A stretch of 64,000 bases of DNA from Noviherbaspirillum sp. UKPF54 (GTDB lineage: Bacteria; Pseudomonadota; Gammaproteobacteria; Burkholderiales; Burkholderiaceae_D), in the NCBI RefSeq assembly GCF_007874125.1, contig NZ_CP040128.1, positions 3,410,001 through 3,474,000 of the forward strand, given 5' to 3'. Shown in pieces: positions 32,923 to 42,494 of the stretch. Under the pieces are notes generated by a model. It had not been told where the DNA came from. It saw only the letters and a program-made list of their open reading frames with translations, and ran no database searches. The number at the start of each line of letters is the position of its first letter. Positions within the stretch are counted from its first letter, which is position 1. Both the position numbers and the translations under genes were made by a program.

Positions 32923-34995
32923 CTACAGCGTGGCGCGCAAGCCGATAAACAGCCGCCGCCCGGCCGCCGGCTCGAAGAAGCGCCGGTTGCTATCGTTGAC
33001 GATCACCGAGCCGGCGTAATTGCGGTCGAACAGGTTGTCGAGACGCCCGTACAGGTACCAGGTGGCCGGGCCGGCGCGCAACTCCTTGCCGGCGCGCAGG
33101 TTGAACACGGCGTAGCCGGGCGCGGCGTCGCTGTTGACGTCGTCGACATAGGCCTTGCTCTCGATGCGCATCTCGACGGCGGTAGTCAGCTTCGGCACAG
33201 GGCGGTATTCAAGCTGGGCGAACAGGCTGTGCAGCGGTGCGCCGGGCAGGCGGTTGCCGGCCGCGACGGTGCCGTTCTGGGTGCTCGTGTAGCTTTCGCG
33301 AAAGCGCGCGTCGAGCAGCGTGTAGGCGAGCTGCGTGCCGAACCGGCCGGCGTCGGTGCGCCAGCTCGCCTCCAGGCCACGGCGCTCGACCTTGTCGACG
33401 TTCTGGTAGATCGAGCGTCCGTTGTCGGTGGTCAGCGGCACGATTTCATCGTCGCTTTGCGCGTCGAACAGCGCCAGATCGAGGCTGTGCGCGCCGAAGC
33501 GCCACTTGATGCCGATCTCGCCCTGCGTGCTGCGCGACGGGCGCAATGCGAGGTTGGGACCGGTGGCGCCGGCGCGGTAGGCGATCTCGGTCAGGGTCGG
33601 CGTCTCGAAGCCGCGTCCGAGGTTGCCGTACACGTTGAAGCTGTCGCTGGCGAACCAGGTCAGGCCCAGCACCGGGCTGGTATTGCGGTATTCGACGCTG
33701 CCGCTGTCGTCGGGGCTGGCGCTGGTGACGAAGTGGTCGTCGACCGACAGCCGCACGCGGCTGGCGCGCACGCCGGCGCTGGCCTTCCATTGCGGTGCGA
33801 ACGTCCAGTCGGCCTGGCCGAACAGGTCGACGTTGCTGGCGCCGTCGAGCTCGTCGCGCCGCAAAGCGCCGGCCACGCCGTTGTTGTTGACGAAGCCGCG
33901 CCGCGTCTGGTCGAGGTCGTCGGCTTCCACGCCGATGGTCCAGTTCAGCGGCAGGTTGTTGACGCGGGTGGCGTGCGTCCACGACAGGCCGGCGCCGCGA
34001 TAGCTGTTGTCGAGGTCGACCACGCCGCCGGCGGAATTGGCCGCGCTGCCGCTGAAGGACAGCGTCTGCATCACCTGGCGCGTGCCGCCATAGACGCGCG
34101 CATCGATGCTGTCGACCGCGTCGAGCTTGTGCGCCACGACGATGCCGGCGTGCTGCTGCTCGATCGTCTTGCGCGTGTCGAAGGTTTTTGCCACCGATGC
34201 CACCTGGCGCGGATTGCTTTCGAACTGAGCATGCGTGAGCCCGAGCGGATCCTGTGCCAGCGGCTGGCGGAAGACGTTGGCGATGCCGGTCACCGTGGTC
34301 GAGGACGACGGGCGCCACAGGATCTTGGCGTTGGCCTGGGTGCGCTCGGCGGCGCTGTGGTCGCGGTAGCCGTCCGTGTCGTAATGGGACACGTCGACCA
34401 GCGCGCCGAGCTGGGCGGCGCCGCCGCCCAGCGTGACGTCCTGCTGGCGCTGCCCGTAACTGCCGGCGCCGAGCGAGGCGCGCGCGAACGGCGCGGCCGG
34501 CGCCAGCGGCGGGTCCTCGGTGAAGACCTGCACCACGCCGCCGGCGGCATTGCCATATAACTGGGCAACCGGGCCGCGCAGCACCTCGATGCGGCGCGTC
34601 GAGGTCAGCGTGGCGGTCGCCGCCTGCCCCTGCCCGTCGGGCATGGTGGCCGGGATGCCGTCGACCAGGATGCGCACGCCGCGCACGCCGAAGGTGGAAC
34701 GCGTGCCGAAACCGCGCACCGACAGCTGCAAATCCTGTGCATAGTTTTGCCGCTCGCGGATCTGGATGCCGGGCGTGGCCGGCAGCAGCTCCGACATGTT
34801 CACCAGCGGCGAAGCCGCCGTCAGCGGATCGACCTGCACCGCGTCGATCGACGCGGGGGCGTCGAAGCGCGTCTGCTCGGTGCGGCTGGCCGACACCACG
34901 ATCGGTTCGAGCTGCCGGTCTTGCTGCGCCTGTGCCTGCGGCAGCAGGAGCGCGCCGGCGGAAAGGGCGGCTCCTCCCCATATCAGTTTGTTCAT
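32923..34995 (-). CDS. pqqU: TonB-dependent receptor, PqqU (YncD)-like PQQ uptake receptor
   Basis: 690 residues from ATG 34995 (AGAAGGCGAAC before it). The signal peptide, a TonB-box region (LEPIVVSASRTEQ), a plug domain and a 22-strand barrel ending in RATL are present. Segments such as RQNYAQDLQLSVRGFGTRST, LVDGIPATMPDGQGQ, NLGRGFETPTLTEIAYRAG and DNLFDRNYAGSVIVN closely follow E. coli YncD/PqqU, the receptor shown to import pyrroloquinoline quinone. First gene of the operon pqqU, beta-propeller, b561, NosR-like, apbE. It may let the cell scavenge PQQ for the dehydrogenase at 61646-63403. The assignment is from remembered family sequences; an alignment would settle it. Confidence 0.83.
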   Translation of the reverse strand: MNKLIWGGAALSAGALLLPQAQAQQDRQLEPIVVSASRTEQTRFDAPASIDAVQVDPLTAASPLVNMSELLPATPGIQIRERQNYAQDLQLSVRGFGTRSTFGVRGVRILVDGIPATMPDGQGQAATATLTSTRRIEVLRGPVAQLYGNAAGGVVQVFTEDPPLAPAAPFARASLGAGSYGQRQQDVTLGGGAAQLGALVDVSHYDTDGYRDHSAAERTQANAKILWRPSSSTTVTGIANVFRQPLAQDPLGLTHAQFESNPRQVASVAKTFDTRKTIEQQHAGIVVAHKLDAVDSIDARVYGGTRQVMQTLSFSGSAANSAGGVVDLDNSYRGAGLSWTHATRVNNLPLNWTIGVEADDLDQTRRGFVNNNGVAGALRRDELDGASNVDLFGQADWTFAPQWKASAGVRASRVRLSVDDHFVTSASPDDSGSVEYRNTSPVLGLTWFASDSFNVYGNLGRGFETPTLTEIAYRAGATGPNLALRPSRSTQGEIGIKWRFGAHSLDLALFDAQSDDEIVPLTTDNGRSIYQNVDKVERRGLEASWRTDAGRFGTQLAYTLLDARFRESYTSTQNGTVAAGNRLPGAPLHSLFAQLEYRPVPKLTTAVEMRIESKAYVDDVNSDAAPGYAVFNLRAGKELRAGPATWYLYGRLDNLFDRNYAGSVIVNDSNRRFFEPAAGRRLFIGLRATL

Positions 34996-35131
34996 GTTCG
35001 CCTTCTCGGTCTGTTTGATGTCTCCGGCTTCAGCTCAGCAAATTGCATGCCACTGCTCCGGCATCGGGCCGGAACGGAATTTGCGCATGTCACGTCCGCA
35101 TCGATCATCAAACAACAAGGGGAGACACTTC
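34996..35131. promoter_or_regulatory. Divergent promoter region between the two TonB-receptor genes
   Basis: 136 bp separates the starts of the PqqU-like gene and the second receptor gene. It must contain both promoters. I see no clear Fur box or strong symmetrical operator. Shared control of the two receptors is plausible from position alone. Confidence 0.4.
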
Positions 35132-37438
35132 ATGAACCAGCGCAAACACGTTCGCCGCGCGGCAGCCGTCGCGTGCAGCCTGCTCGGTGCGATGGCGGCC
35201 GCGCCCGCCGCCCGGGGCGACACCACGCTGCCGGCGCTGGTGGTCAGCGCCGCGGCCATCCCGCCGGGGCTGGGCATCGAAACCGAGCGCCTGCCGTACA
35301 GCGTGCAGCGCATGTCCGCCGCCGAACGGCGCGAGGCAGGCGGCGACATCACCGAGGTCATGGCGCGCCGCCTGACCGGCGTCAACACCAACGAGATCGC
35401 CGGCAACGCCTTCCTCAACGATGTCAGCTTCCACGGCTTCAGGGCCTCGCCGACATTGGGCACCGCGCAGGGCCTGTCGGTCTACCTGGATGGCGTGCGC
35501 ATCAACGAAGCGTTCGGCGACGTGGTCAACTGGGACCTGCTGCCGCAGGCGGCGCTCGACGACACCCTGCTGGTGGCGGGCTCCAATCCGCTGTACGGGC
35601 TCAACACCCTCGGCGGCACGCTCGCCTTCACCACAAAGTCGGGCCGCACGCACCCCGGCCTGTCGGCCGAACTGAGCGCCGGCAGCCACGGCCGCCGGCA
35701 GCTCGACCTGGCGCATGGCGCGCAGCACGACAACGGGCTGCACAGCTTCATCGCAGCCACCCTGTTCGAGGAAGACGGCTGGCGCGACCATTCCGGCGGC
35801 AGCCTCGCCAACCTGTTCGCCAAGCTGGGCGGCAGGCAGGGCACGACCTCGTGGGAGCTGTCGCTGTTGCACGGCACCAGCCGGCTGCACGGCAACGGCC
35901 TGTTGCCGAGCTATCGCCAGCAGGACGGCGCACAGCAAAGCGGCCTGTACGAGAGCGACCGCGCGGCCGCCTACACCTACCCGGACCGCACCCGAAACCG
36001 GCTCACGCAAGCCGGCTTGAACCTGCGCCACGCGCCCGACGACGCCACCGAGCTGGCGCTCACCGCCTACCTGCGCCACAGCCGGCGCGACAGCGTCAAT
36101 GGCGACGTCAGCAACACGTACAGTGATTATGTCGAACGCTGCGCGGCCGGCTTCAACGCCGACGGCAGCGCGCGCGAACCGCAGTCCTGCCCCTACGACC
36201 GCGACAGCGCAGGCGCCCTGCATCCAGCCTCGCTGAACATGGCGGCCACGCGCCAGCGCAGCGCCGGCGCCAGCCTGAACCTGACGCGCTACCTGGAGCG
36301 GCACCAGCTGCTGCTGGGCGCCGCCGTCGACGCCAGCCTGATGCGCTACAGCCAGACGCAGCAGGACGGCTGGTTCGGCACCGACCGCGGCGTGATCGCC
36401 GATCCGCAGTCCGACGTCGAGCAGGAGGCGGCGGTGACGGGCCGCTCCACCGCGCTGGGGCTGTATGCGAGCGATACCTGGCAGGCGAGCAGGCAGACCG
36501 CGCTGACCGGTTCGGCCCGCCTGAACCGGGTGGAAGTAAGCAACACCATCGCCGGGCAGGCGCAGGAACGCTTCATCTACACCAGCTTCAACCCCGCGCT
36601 GGGCGCGGTGCATGCCGTCAGCGACGCGGTGGCGCTGTTTGCCAACCTCGGCCAGAGCAACCGCGTGCCGACCGTCATCGAGCTCGGCTGCGCCGACCCG
36701 CAGCATCCCTGCCGCCTGCCGGTCGGCCTGCAGTCCGACCCGTATCTGAAGCAGGTGGTGTCGCGCACCGCGGAAGCCGGCGTGCGACTGCATTCCGGGC
36801 GCCGCGACACGCTGACGCTGTCGGTTTTCCGCAGCGTCAACCGCGACGACATCCTGTTCCTCACCAGCGGCACGCAAGGCTATTTCGCCAACTTCGAACG
36901 CACGCAGCGCCAGGGCGTCGATATCTCGGCCACGGCGCGCCTCGGGACCGTCGACGCGTTTGCCGGCTACAGCTTCCTGGACGCGACCTACGACGCGCGC
37001 GGCGTGCTGTTCTACGGCGAGCGCAGCGTGCCGGTCGCGCCGGGCACGCGCATCGCCGGCCTGCCGCGCCATACCTTCAAGGCCGGCGCCAACTGGCACG
37101 CGACGCCGCGCCTGACCGTGGGCGGCAGCATGCTGGCGCTGTCGAGCGTGGTTACGCAGGGTAACGAGGACGGGCTGCACACCGACTGGAACGTGCGCGG
37201 CTACGCCCTCTTCAATGCCAGCTTCAGTTACAAGAGCGAGGGCCGCTGGGAACTATTCGGCGGTGTCAGCAACCTGTTCGACCGCCGCTACGAAACCTAT
37301 GGCGCGCTGGCGGTCGACCTGTTCCCCGGCGGCAGGCTGGCGCAACCGCATGCCGGCACGGACGGCGCCGATCTCGCGCGTTTCGTGGCACCCGGCTCGC
37401 CGCGTACCGTGTCCATCGGCGTGCGCTACCGGATGTGA
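35132..37438 (+). CDS. TonB-dependent receptor of unknown substrate
   Basis: 768 residues from ATG 35132 (AAGGGGAGACACTTC). A signal peptide (VACSLLGAMAAAPAARG), a plug (ITEVMARRLTGVNTNEIAG, NEAFGDVVNWDLLPQAAL, NPLYGLNTLGGTLAF) and a beta-barrel ending YRM are seen. The extracellular loops contain paired Cys (VERCAAGFN/QSCPY; LGCADPQHPC). It is divergent from the PQQ receptor operon. Given the lanthanide-type PQQ dehydrogenase nearby, a role in lanthanide or metallophore uptake is possible but unproven. Confidence 0.85.
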   Translation: MNQRKHVRRAAAVACSLLGAMAAAPAARGDTTLPALVVSAAAIPPGLGIETERLPYSVQRMSAAERREAGGDITEVMARRLTGVNTNEIAGNAFLNDVSFHGFRASPTLGTAQGLSVYLDGVRINEAFGDVVNWDLLPQAALDDTLLVAGSNPLYGLNTLGGTLAFTTKSGRTHPGLSAELSAGSHGRRQLDLAHGAQHDNGLHSFIAATLFEEDGWRDHSGGSLANLFAKLGGRQGTTSWELSLLHGTSRLHGNGLLPSYRQQDGAQQSGLYESDRAAAYTYPDRTRNRLTQAGLNLRHAPDDATELALTAYLRHSRRDSVNGDVSNTYSDYVERCAAGFNADGSAREPQSCPYDRDSAGALHPASLNMAATRQRSAGASLNLTRYLERHQLLLGAAVDASLMRYSQTQQDGWFGTDRGVIADPQSDVEQEAAVTGRSTALGLYASDTWQASRQTALTGSARLNRVEVSNTIAGQAQERFIYTSFNPALGAVHAVSDAVALFANLGQSNRVPTVIELGCADPQHPCRLPVGLQSDPYLKQVVSRTAEAGVRLHSGRRDTLTLSVFRSVNRDDILFLTSGTQGYFANFERTQRQGVDISATARLGTVDAFAGYSFLDATYDARGVLFYGERSVPVAPGTRIAGLPRHTFKAGANWHATPRLTVGGSMLALSSVVTQGNEDGLHTDWNVRGYALFNASFSYKSEGRWELFGGVSNLFDRRYETYGALAVDLFPGGRLAQPHAGTDGADLARFVAPGSPRTVSIGVRYRM

Positions 37439-37441
37439 CGG

Positions 37442-37484
37442 TGGGACAGGCTGTTGCATTTCATAACAGCGGCTGTCCCATTTT
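37442..37484 (+). terminator. Hairpin terminator after the TonB-receptor gene
   Basis: TGGGACAG and CTGTCCCA, with inner CTGTT/AACAG, form a long stem followed by TTTT, just after the stop at 37438 and before the convergent peptidase gene. TGTCCCA...TGGGAC symmetry could also be a protein site. Confidence 0.55.
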
Positions 37485-37507
37485 GGGACGGTGGCACATT
37501 AGCGGGA

Positions 37508-40384
37508 TCATTCCAGCAATTGCGCCAGATGCATTGCTTGCATCCCACCGCAGTCGGTGGTCGCGTCTCCCGCAAACGCGCAGCGGCTTGCCGTCCTGCG
37601 CTGCAGCCAAGTTTTCGCGGCCTTGCGGATGTTATTTGCCGTGCAATTCAAAACGCCGGTACGGAATTGGTTGCGCATGTCGTCGGTGATGCCGAGGCGC
37701 TTGCGCGACCACGACTGCATCGCTTCCCGGTGCGGCGGCTGGGGTCTGTCCAGGTCCCGGATCACGCAAATGATCGCTTCTTCGATACTTTCCTGCGTGA
37801 TGTCGGCTGCAAGCACGTAGTCGATCGCCGCATCGAAATCGGCATAGGTGCCTAGCAGGCGCGGATCGCGATTGGACAGCATCCGGAAAATCCCGGTCGT
37901 GGCGTCGAATGTCGCTCCGGCGCCGTAGGCGCCGCCTTCTTCGCGTATGGCGCGGTGCAATACTTCATTGGTCAGCCACTCCGCCAGGACGGCGCAGGCA
38001 GCGGCATCCGGATGCCCGAGCTTGGGCGCGAGCCATGCTGAACAGCAGTGATTGACCTGCGCTGCCGCGCGCAGCACGGTATTGGCCATCGGCCCGGCGC
38101 CGGCATCGCAGCGATCCGGCGCCGCCATCGCACGCGGCGTCGCGGGAATGGCCGGCGCCAGCAGCCGCGCCAGCGCGGATGCCGGGGCACCGTCTGCCGC
38201 GACGATGACGTACGCGGGGCTGGCGATGATTTTCGCGTGCAGTGCCGCCAACCGCCCCGCGATATCCCGCATGCCGTTTTCATGCGCGATCTGTTGCCGC
38301 AACAAGCGATAGAAAGGCAATCCAGCCGCCCCATCCATCACATTCTTGAAGCGCTCATTCTTCGACAGCGGCGCGGTCGCCCACAGCGCCGCATACGTAT
38401 CGCCCTTCACCGCCAGGTCGTTATGCACGTCGTGCACATGACTGTCGATCAGGAATGCCATGCGCTCGACTTCGTCAAAGCACGGGGCGTGAATCGACTT
38501 CAGAAGCAAGCTCGCAAGATTATCGTGTTCTTCCTGCAAGCCCTTGGCAGAGAATTCCACAAAGATTTGCAGCGGCTTGTCCGCGGCGATCGGCTGGCTG
38601 GCCGCCACATCGATCGTGAAGTCCGGCGCCATCTCCTGGCGCCAGGCGCTGCCGGCTTCATAGCCCATCCCGGCGACGCCCAATTGCGGCAACAATCCCG
38701 CATACAGGCCGAGCCAGTGCCATTCTGGCTCGGTAAAATCGGACACGTCATACAGGACGGACGCATAGGCAATGCGATTGGTGGCGGCCTCCAGAACAAC
38801 GACTTTCTCGTGCTCATCCGGAACCGGCACGCTCGGTTTCGCCGTCCGTGCAACGGCGGACGGCGCAATGCGCGGGAGCGCGCTCTTGTCGACATGCTTT
38901 CTCTGTTGTGCCAGCAGATCCGCCGATTCCCGCTCGATCCGCGCACGTTCTTGCGCACTCATGCTCGCGGCCAGCTCCGCCAGCCGGTGCTCCTCGCGTT
39001 CAGCGCGGCGGGCGGCAAAGCCCGCATCGGCAAACACGGTCGCTTCAAGGCGAGCCGGGGAAGCCATCAGTTCCTTGACCATGCCCTTGAAAAACTGCGG
39101 GTCTGAAATGTCCGCATCGAGCTGGCGCAGGAACGGCTCGACGTCGAACGCATCGACGATATCGCGCCCCATCATGGCAGTCGGCAACGCCGACAGCAGC
39201 AGGTGCAATCCGTACGGCACATCGCCACCATTGATTTCACGCTGGTCGAAACGGATATTGCGCAGCGCGGCCTTCAACATGGCGACCGGCACGCCGGTTT
39301 CCGACGCTTGTTCCAGCGCGGACCAGAGGTGTTTTCTTGCCTTCGCCATCGCGTTTTTCTTCAATCCTTCCATCCCGACATGCAAAATCATTTGCCGGAC
39401 GCCGGATTCCAGGTGATTGAAGGAGGATGGGTAACCGAAGCCCGCCGATTCCATCGCGCGCATCAGCGGCGACGAACTATCGCCCAGCAAGCCTGCTTCC
39501 AGCAGACTGGCCCGAAAGAAAGACGGCGGATCGGCCGCTTCGCCCAGCAGCCAGGAAAACTGGAACCCGTATTCGTTTTCCGCCCCCTCCTGCGCCGGCG
39601 TGACGATGTGCGCCGTGCGCGGCGCCGTCCATGGCGTTGCCAGCGGCGGCTGCAACCGTGGCTGGCGTCCCGGCACGCGCGCCAGCACTTGGTCGGCAAT
39701 CATGGCTTGCACGGCCGCCACGTCGACGCGTCCGGATGTCATGAAAATCGCCTGCGATGGATGATAGTGGCTGGCGTGAAAGGCTTTCAGATCGGCATAC
39801 GTCAGATCGGGAATCTCGAGCGGGTCGCCGCCCGACTCCACCGCATAAGTAGTGCCCTCGAAAAGATGCTGGCTGATGCCGTGATCCAGTGCGCGCACCG
39901 GGTCCGCAAACGCATCCCGCATTTCGTTCAGCACCACCCCTTGCAGCGACAATCGATCCTGCGCCCATGTCAATCGCCAGCCTTCTTGCAGAAAGTCGCA
40001 GTAATCCAGGGTTGGGAAAAACGTGGCGTCCAGATAGACGTCAAGCAAGTTGAAAAAGTCCGTCTTGTTTTGGCTGGTGAATGGATAAACGGTGCGGTCC
40101 GGGTAAGTGAACGCATTCATGAACGTGGCCATCGAGCGCTTGGCCATGCTGAAAAACGGGTCCCTGACCGGGTAGCGTTGCGAACCGCACAGCGCCATGT
40201 GCTCAAGAATATGGGCACGGCCGTCGCTCGACTGCGGCAGCGTAGGGAAGGCAACGAGAAACGCCATTTCGTCATCGTCTGTGGCCACATGGATATGGCG
40301 GGCGCCAGACAATGGCTCCTCGTACTCTTCAATGACGGCATGGAGATCGGCGACCGGGTGGGCGCGCTTTTTTTGGAAAGACAT
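37508..40384 (-). CDS. M16C (presequence protease-like) zinc metallopeptidase
   Basis: 958 residues from ATG 40384. The inverted zinc motif HILEH (in RAHILEHMALCGSQ) and a downstream Glu place it in peptidase family M16, subfamily C, which includes mitochondrial presequence protease. The chain contains two M16 halves plus the central helical hairpin. Such enzymes degrade short unfolded peptides in a closed chamber. No signal peptide is visible, so it is cytoplasmic. The ribosome site is weak; the start is chosen because homology-like sequence begins there. Confidence 0.88.
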   Translation of the reverse strand: MSFQKKRAHPVADLHAVIEEYEEPLSGARHIHVATDDDEMAFLVAFPTLPQSSDGRAHILEHMALCGSQRYPVRDPFFSMAKRSMATFMNAFTYPDRTVYPFTSQNKTDFFNLLDVYLDATFFPTLDYCDFLQEGWRLTWAQDRLSLQGVVLNEMRDAFADPVRALDHGISQHLFEGTTYAVESGGDPLEIPDLTYADLKAFHASHYHPSQAIFMTSGRVDVAAVQAMIADQVLARVPGRQPRLQPPLATPWTAPRTAHIVTPAQEGAENEYGFQFSWLLGEAADPPSFFRASLLEAGLLGDSSSPLMRAMESAGFGYPSSFNHLESGVRQMILHVGMEGLKKNAMAKARKHLWSALEQASETGVPVAMLKAALRNIRFDQREINGGDVPYGLHLLLSALPTAMMGRDIVDAFDVEPFLRQLDADISDPQFFKGMVKELMASPARLEATVFADAGFAARRAEREEHRLAELAASMSAQERARIERESADLLAQQRKHVDKSALPRIAPSAVARTAKPSVPVPDEHEKVVVLEAATNRIAYASVLYDVSDFTEPEWHWLGLYAGLLPQLGVAGMGYEAGSAWRQEMAPDFTIDVAASQPIAADKPLQIFVEFSAKGLQEEHDNLASLLLKSIHAPCFDEVERMAFLIDSHVHDVHNDLAVKGDTYAALWATAPLSKNERFKNVMDGAAGLPFYRLLRQQIAHENGMRDIAGRLAALHAKIIASPAYVIVAADGAPASALARLLAPAIPATPRAMAAPDRCDAGAGPMANTVLRAAAQVNHCCSAWLAPKLGHPDAAACAVLAEWLTNEVLHRAIREEGGAYGAGATFDATTGIFRMLSNRDPRLLGTYADFDAAIDYVLAADITQESIEEAIICVIRDLDRPQPPHREAMQSWSRKRLGITDDMRNQFRTGVLNCTANNIRKAAKTWLQRRTASRCAFAGDATTDCGGMQAMHLAQLLE

Positions 40385-40666
40385 TGCGATGCAGAGTGTA
40401 TTCAACGGTGATGAACTCTCTTCCGAAGAAGACGGTTCTGGGGCGGATCGGCACAAAGAGCAGGCTGAACGACATCATACCGGGCAACGCGCGTAAAGCG
40501 CTCCGGTTTTATTTCGCTTAGACACAGATGCTACTGCCAATGTGACTCGGGCATGGCATCCCGAAGGGGGAATTGCGGGATACGCGTTCGGCGCGCCCTG
40601 ATGAGACGGCGCGTGCAGGCGGTGGTGAACGCACCGAGCTTTCTTTGACGCTTTTCAGCTCCCCGT

Positions 40667-41434
40667 TTATTTCCCCGAAGATGCTCGCGCACCGTGTTGC
40701 GAAGCAACCAGGACCGGAGTTTCCCGATACTGCTCGGGATACAGGCGCTTCAGGTCGGCGATTTTCGGCAAATCGAATCGCGCGATATAGCCCGATTCCG
40801 GATGCAGCGTCGCGTAGTCCTGGTGATAGTCCTCCGCAGGATAATAAGCTGTGAAAGGAGCGAGTTGGGTCACGATCTTGTCGTGATACACGTGCGCCGC
40901 ATCCAGTTGCCTGATGTACTGTTCTGCGACCCGCTTTTGATCGGCATTCTTGTAGAAAATGGCTGAGCGATACTGCGTCCCGCTATCTGGAAATTGCTTG
41001 TTGAGTTGGGTCGGATCGTGTGCAACGGAAAAGTAAATCTGCAACAACTTGCCATAGGAAATCTGCCTGGGGTCATAAGTGACGAGGACAGATTCGGCAT
41101 GTCCCGTGTTTCCGGTGCTGACACTTGAATAATCAGCCGTTTCTTTCTTGCCGCCGGCGTATCCCGATACCGCGTTCAAGACGCCCCTGGTATGTTGAAA
41201 TACTGCCTGGACGCCCCAGAAACAGCCGCCGGCGAATACAGCCGTATCCTGAGCATCTCCAGTCTTTACCGGGACATCGATGGCCGGCGGCGGGATTTGC
41301 ACTGCGTTCTCGGCGCTGGCGCCGCCCATGGAATACGCAAAGGCCGCCACCGCGACCGATCCCGCGAGCAGGCTAGCCCCCTTGCCGATCAAAGGCCGAA
41401 CCGGCCTTGAAAAATCGTTGCTCTTCGATGTCAT
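40667..41434 (-). CDS. msrA: Exported peptide-methionine (S)-S-oxide reductase MsrA
   Basis: 255 residues from ATG 41434 (TGGAGCAGGAAC). An N-terminal hydrophobic segment (ASLLAGSVAVAAFAYSMGG) suggests export or membrane anchoring. The catalytic motif AVFAGGCFWGVQAVF and the family segment YSSVSTGNTGHAESV are intact, as is YHQDYATLHPESGYI. It reduces the S-form of oxidised methionine in periplasmic proteins. It lies 35 bp downstream of msrB, with which it is probably cotranscribed. Confidence 0.92.
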   Translation of the reverse strand: MTSKSNDFSRPVRPLIGKGASLLAGSVAVAAFAYSMGGASAENAVQIPPPAIDVPVKTGDAQDTAVFAGGCFWGVQAVFQHTRGVLNAVSGYAGGKKETADYSSVSTGNTGHAESVLVTYDPRQISYGKLLQIYFSVAHDPTQLNKQFPDSGTQYRSAIFYKNADQKRVAEQYIRQLDAAHVYHDKIVTQLAPFTAYYPAEDYHQDYATLHPESGYIARFDLPKIADLKRLYPEQYRETPVLVASQHGARASSGK

Positions 41435-41469
41435 GTTCCTGCTCCAGAAAAGTGACACATGCATATGAG

Positions 41470-41973
41470 TCAGGGCTGGCTTTTTGGCGTAAAGTTCATC
41501 GCAATACCGTTCATGCAATAGCGCAAGCCGGTAGGTGGCGGCCCGTCATTGAACACGTGGCCGAGGTGACCGCCGCACCGGCGGCATAGGACTTCGACGC
41601 GCGCCATGCCGAATGCGGAGTCGGTGCGCGTGCGAACGGCATTCTCCAGCGGCTGCCAGAAGCTCGGCCACCCGGTGCCGCTGTCGAACTTGGTTTGGGA
41701 CGAAAACAGCGGTAGTGCGCAACCGGCGCACGTAAATTCGCCCGCACGTTTTTCATGATCAAGCGGACTGGAAAATGGCGCTTCCGTGCCGGCTTGACGC
41801 AGTACATGGTACTGGGCCGGATTCAGCAGCTTGCGCCACTCTGCATCGGTGTGCCTTACTTCATAGTGCTCCGCCGCCTGTGCCGCCGGGACGGGAAGCA
41901 ATCTGCGAATTGCGGCCATTCCGGAACCGACGGCAAAAAGAGCCAATAAATTCCTGCGTGGATTGTTCATCAT
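41470..41973 (-). CDS. msrB: Exported peptide-methionine (R)-S-oxide reductase MsrB
   Basis: 167 residues from ATG 41973 (AAGGATAACC before it). The N-terminus MMNNPRRNLLALFAVGSGMA resembles a twin-arginine or Sec signal. Zinc cysteines are in CAGCALPLF and CRRCGGHLG, and the catalytic Cys in LRYCMNGIAMNF. It reduces R-form methionine sulfoxide. The open frame continues upstream in phase for about 70 codons with a hydrophobic stretch (ALVILAAVAGSLAVFGV), but there is no ribosome site, so I keep the shorter start. Operon with msrA. Confidence 0.9.
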   Translation of the reverse strand: MMNNPRRNLLALFAVGSGMAAIRRLLPVPAAQAAEHYEVRHTDAEWRKLLNPAQYHVLRQAGTEAPFSSPLDHEKRAGEFTCAGCALPLFSSQTKFDSGTGWPSFWQPLENAVRTRTDSAFGMARVEVLCRRCGGHLGHVFNDGPPPTGLRYCMNGIAMNFTPKSQP

Positions 41974-42349
41974 GGTTATCCTTCGACCAAGCCGGGAGCA
42001 GCGCTGATTATTGGTCGAGGAATATGAATATTCCTTACATATTCTGTACGCTGTATGCCCCGCCATCTTGGCGATCTGCCGCAGTTCCAGCGACAAGACC
42101 GAGCGGGGACGATGAACGCGAACTCCGAACACAGCGAGTGAACCAGCCACCGCGGCCAGGATCACGAGCGCTTTCGTCCGCCCTTGCACGCAAAGCAGCC
42201 CTTCTCAGGAGATTGACAACAGGCGACAACCTGCCATTTCCGGACATTCACTCCTCCCACGTATTCGGTATTGCTTTGGCAACATTCCCGTGGCAGGATG
42301 CGCTGTTTCTGGACGCTGCCCAGCTGCCGTCTTTCACAATTATTTATCA

Positions 42350-42365
42350 CTGTATTTTTATACAG
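42350..42365. promoter_or_regulatory. LexA (SOS) box without an adjacent SOS gene
   Basis: CTGTATTTTTATACAG fits CTGT-N8-ACAG with extended symmetry (ACTGTA/TACAGTA). It is 130 bp upstream of the barstar gene in a 520-bp gene-free stretch between msrB and barstar. In integrons such a box sits in the intI promoter next to attI. Here no integrase remains on the left, so this may be the relic of a second integron platform, or it may control the barstar gene. Confidence 0.7.
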
Positions 42366-42494
42366 TATTGAGCCAAACGTAGAGTGGGTGCGGCTTTCGG
42401 AGGAACGATCGAATTTGCTTATCAGCTGCTCTCCGTGCTTATCAGCTCACCCTGTCCGTATAAGTACCAGTTATGTTGCAAAGGAGTGTTTGCG

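Noticed and set aside
35108..37180. A long reverse reading frame opposite the TonB receptor
   Set aside because: It is a shadow: the forward frame has a signal peptide, plug and barrel motifs, and the reverse frame is low-complexity His/Arg/Ala/Gln.
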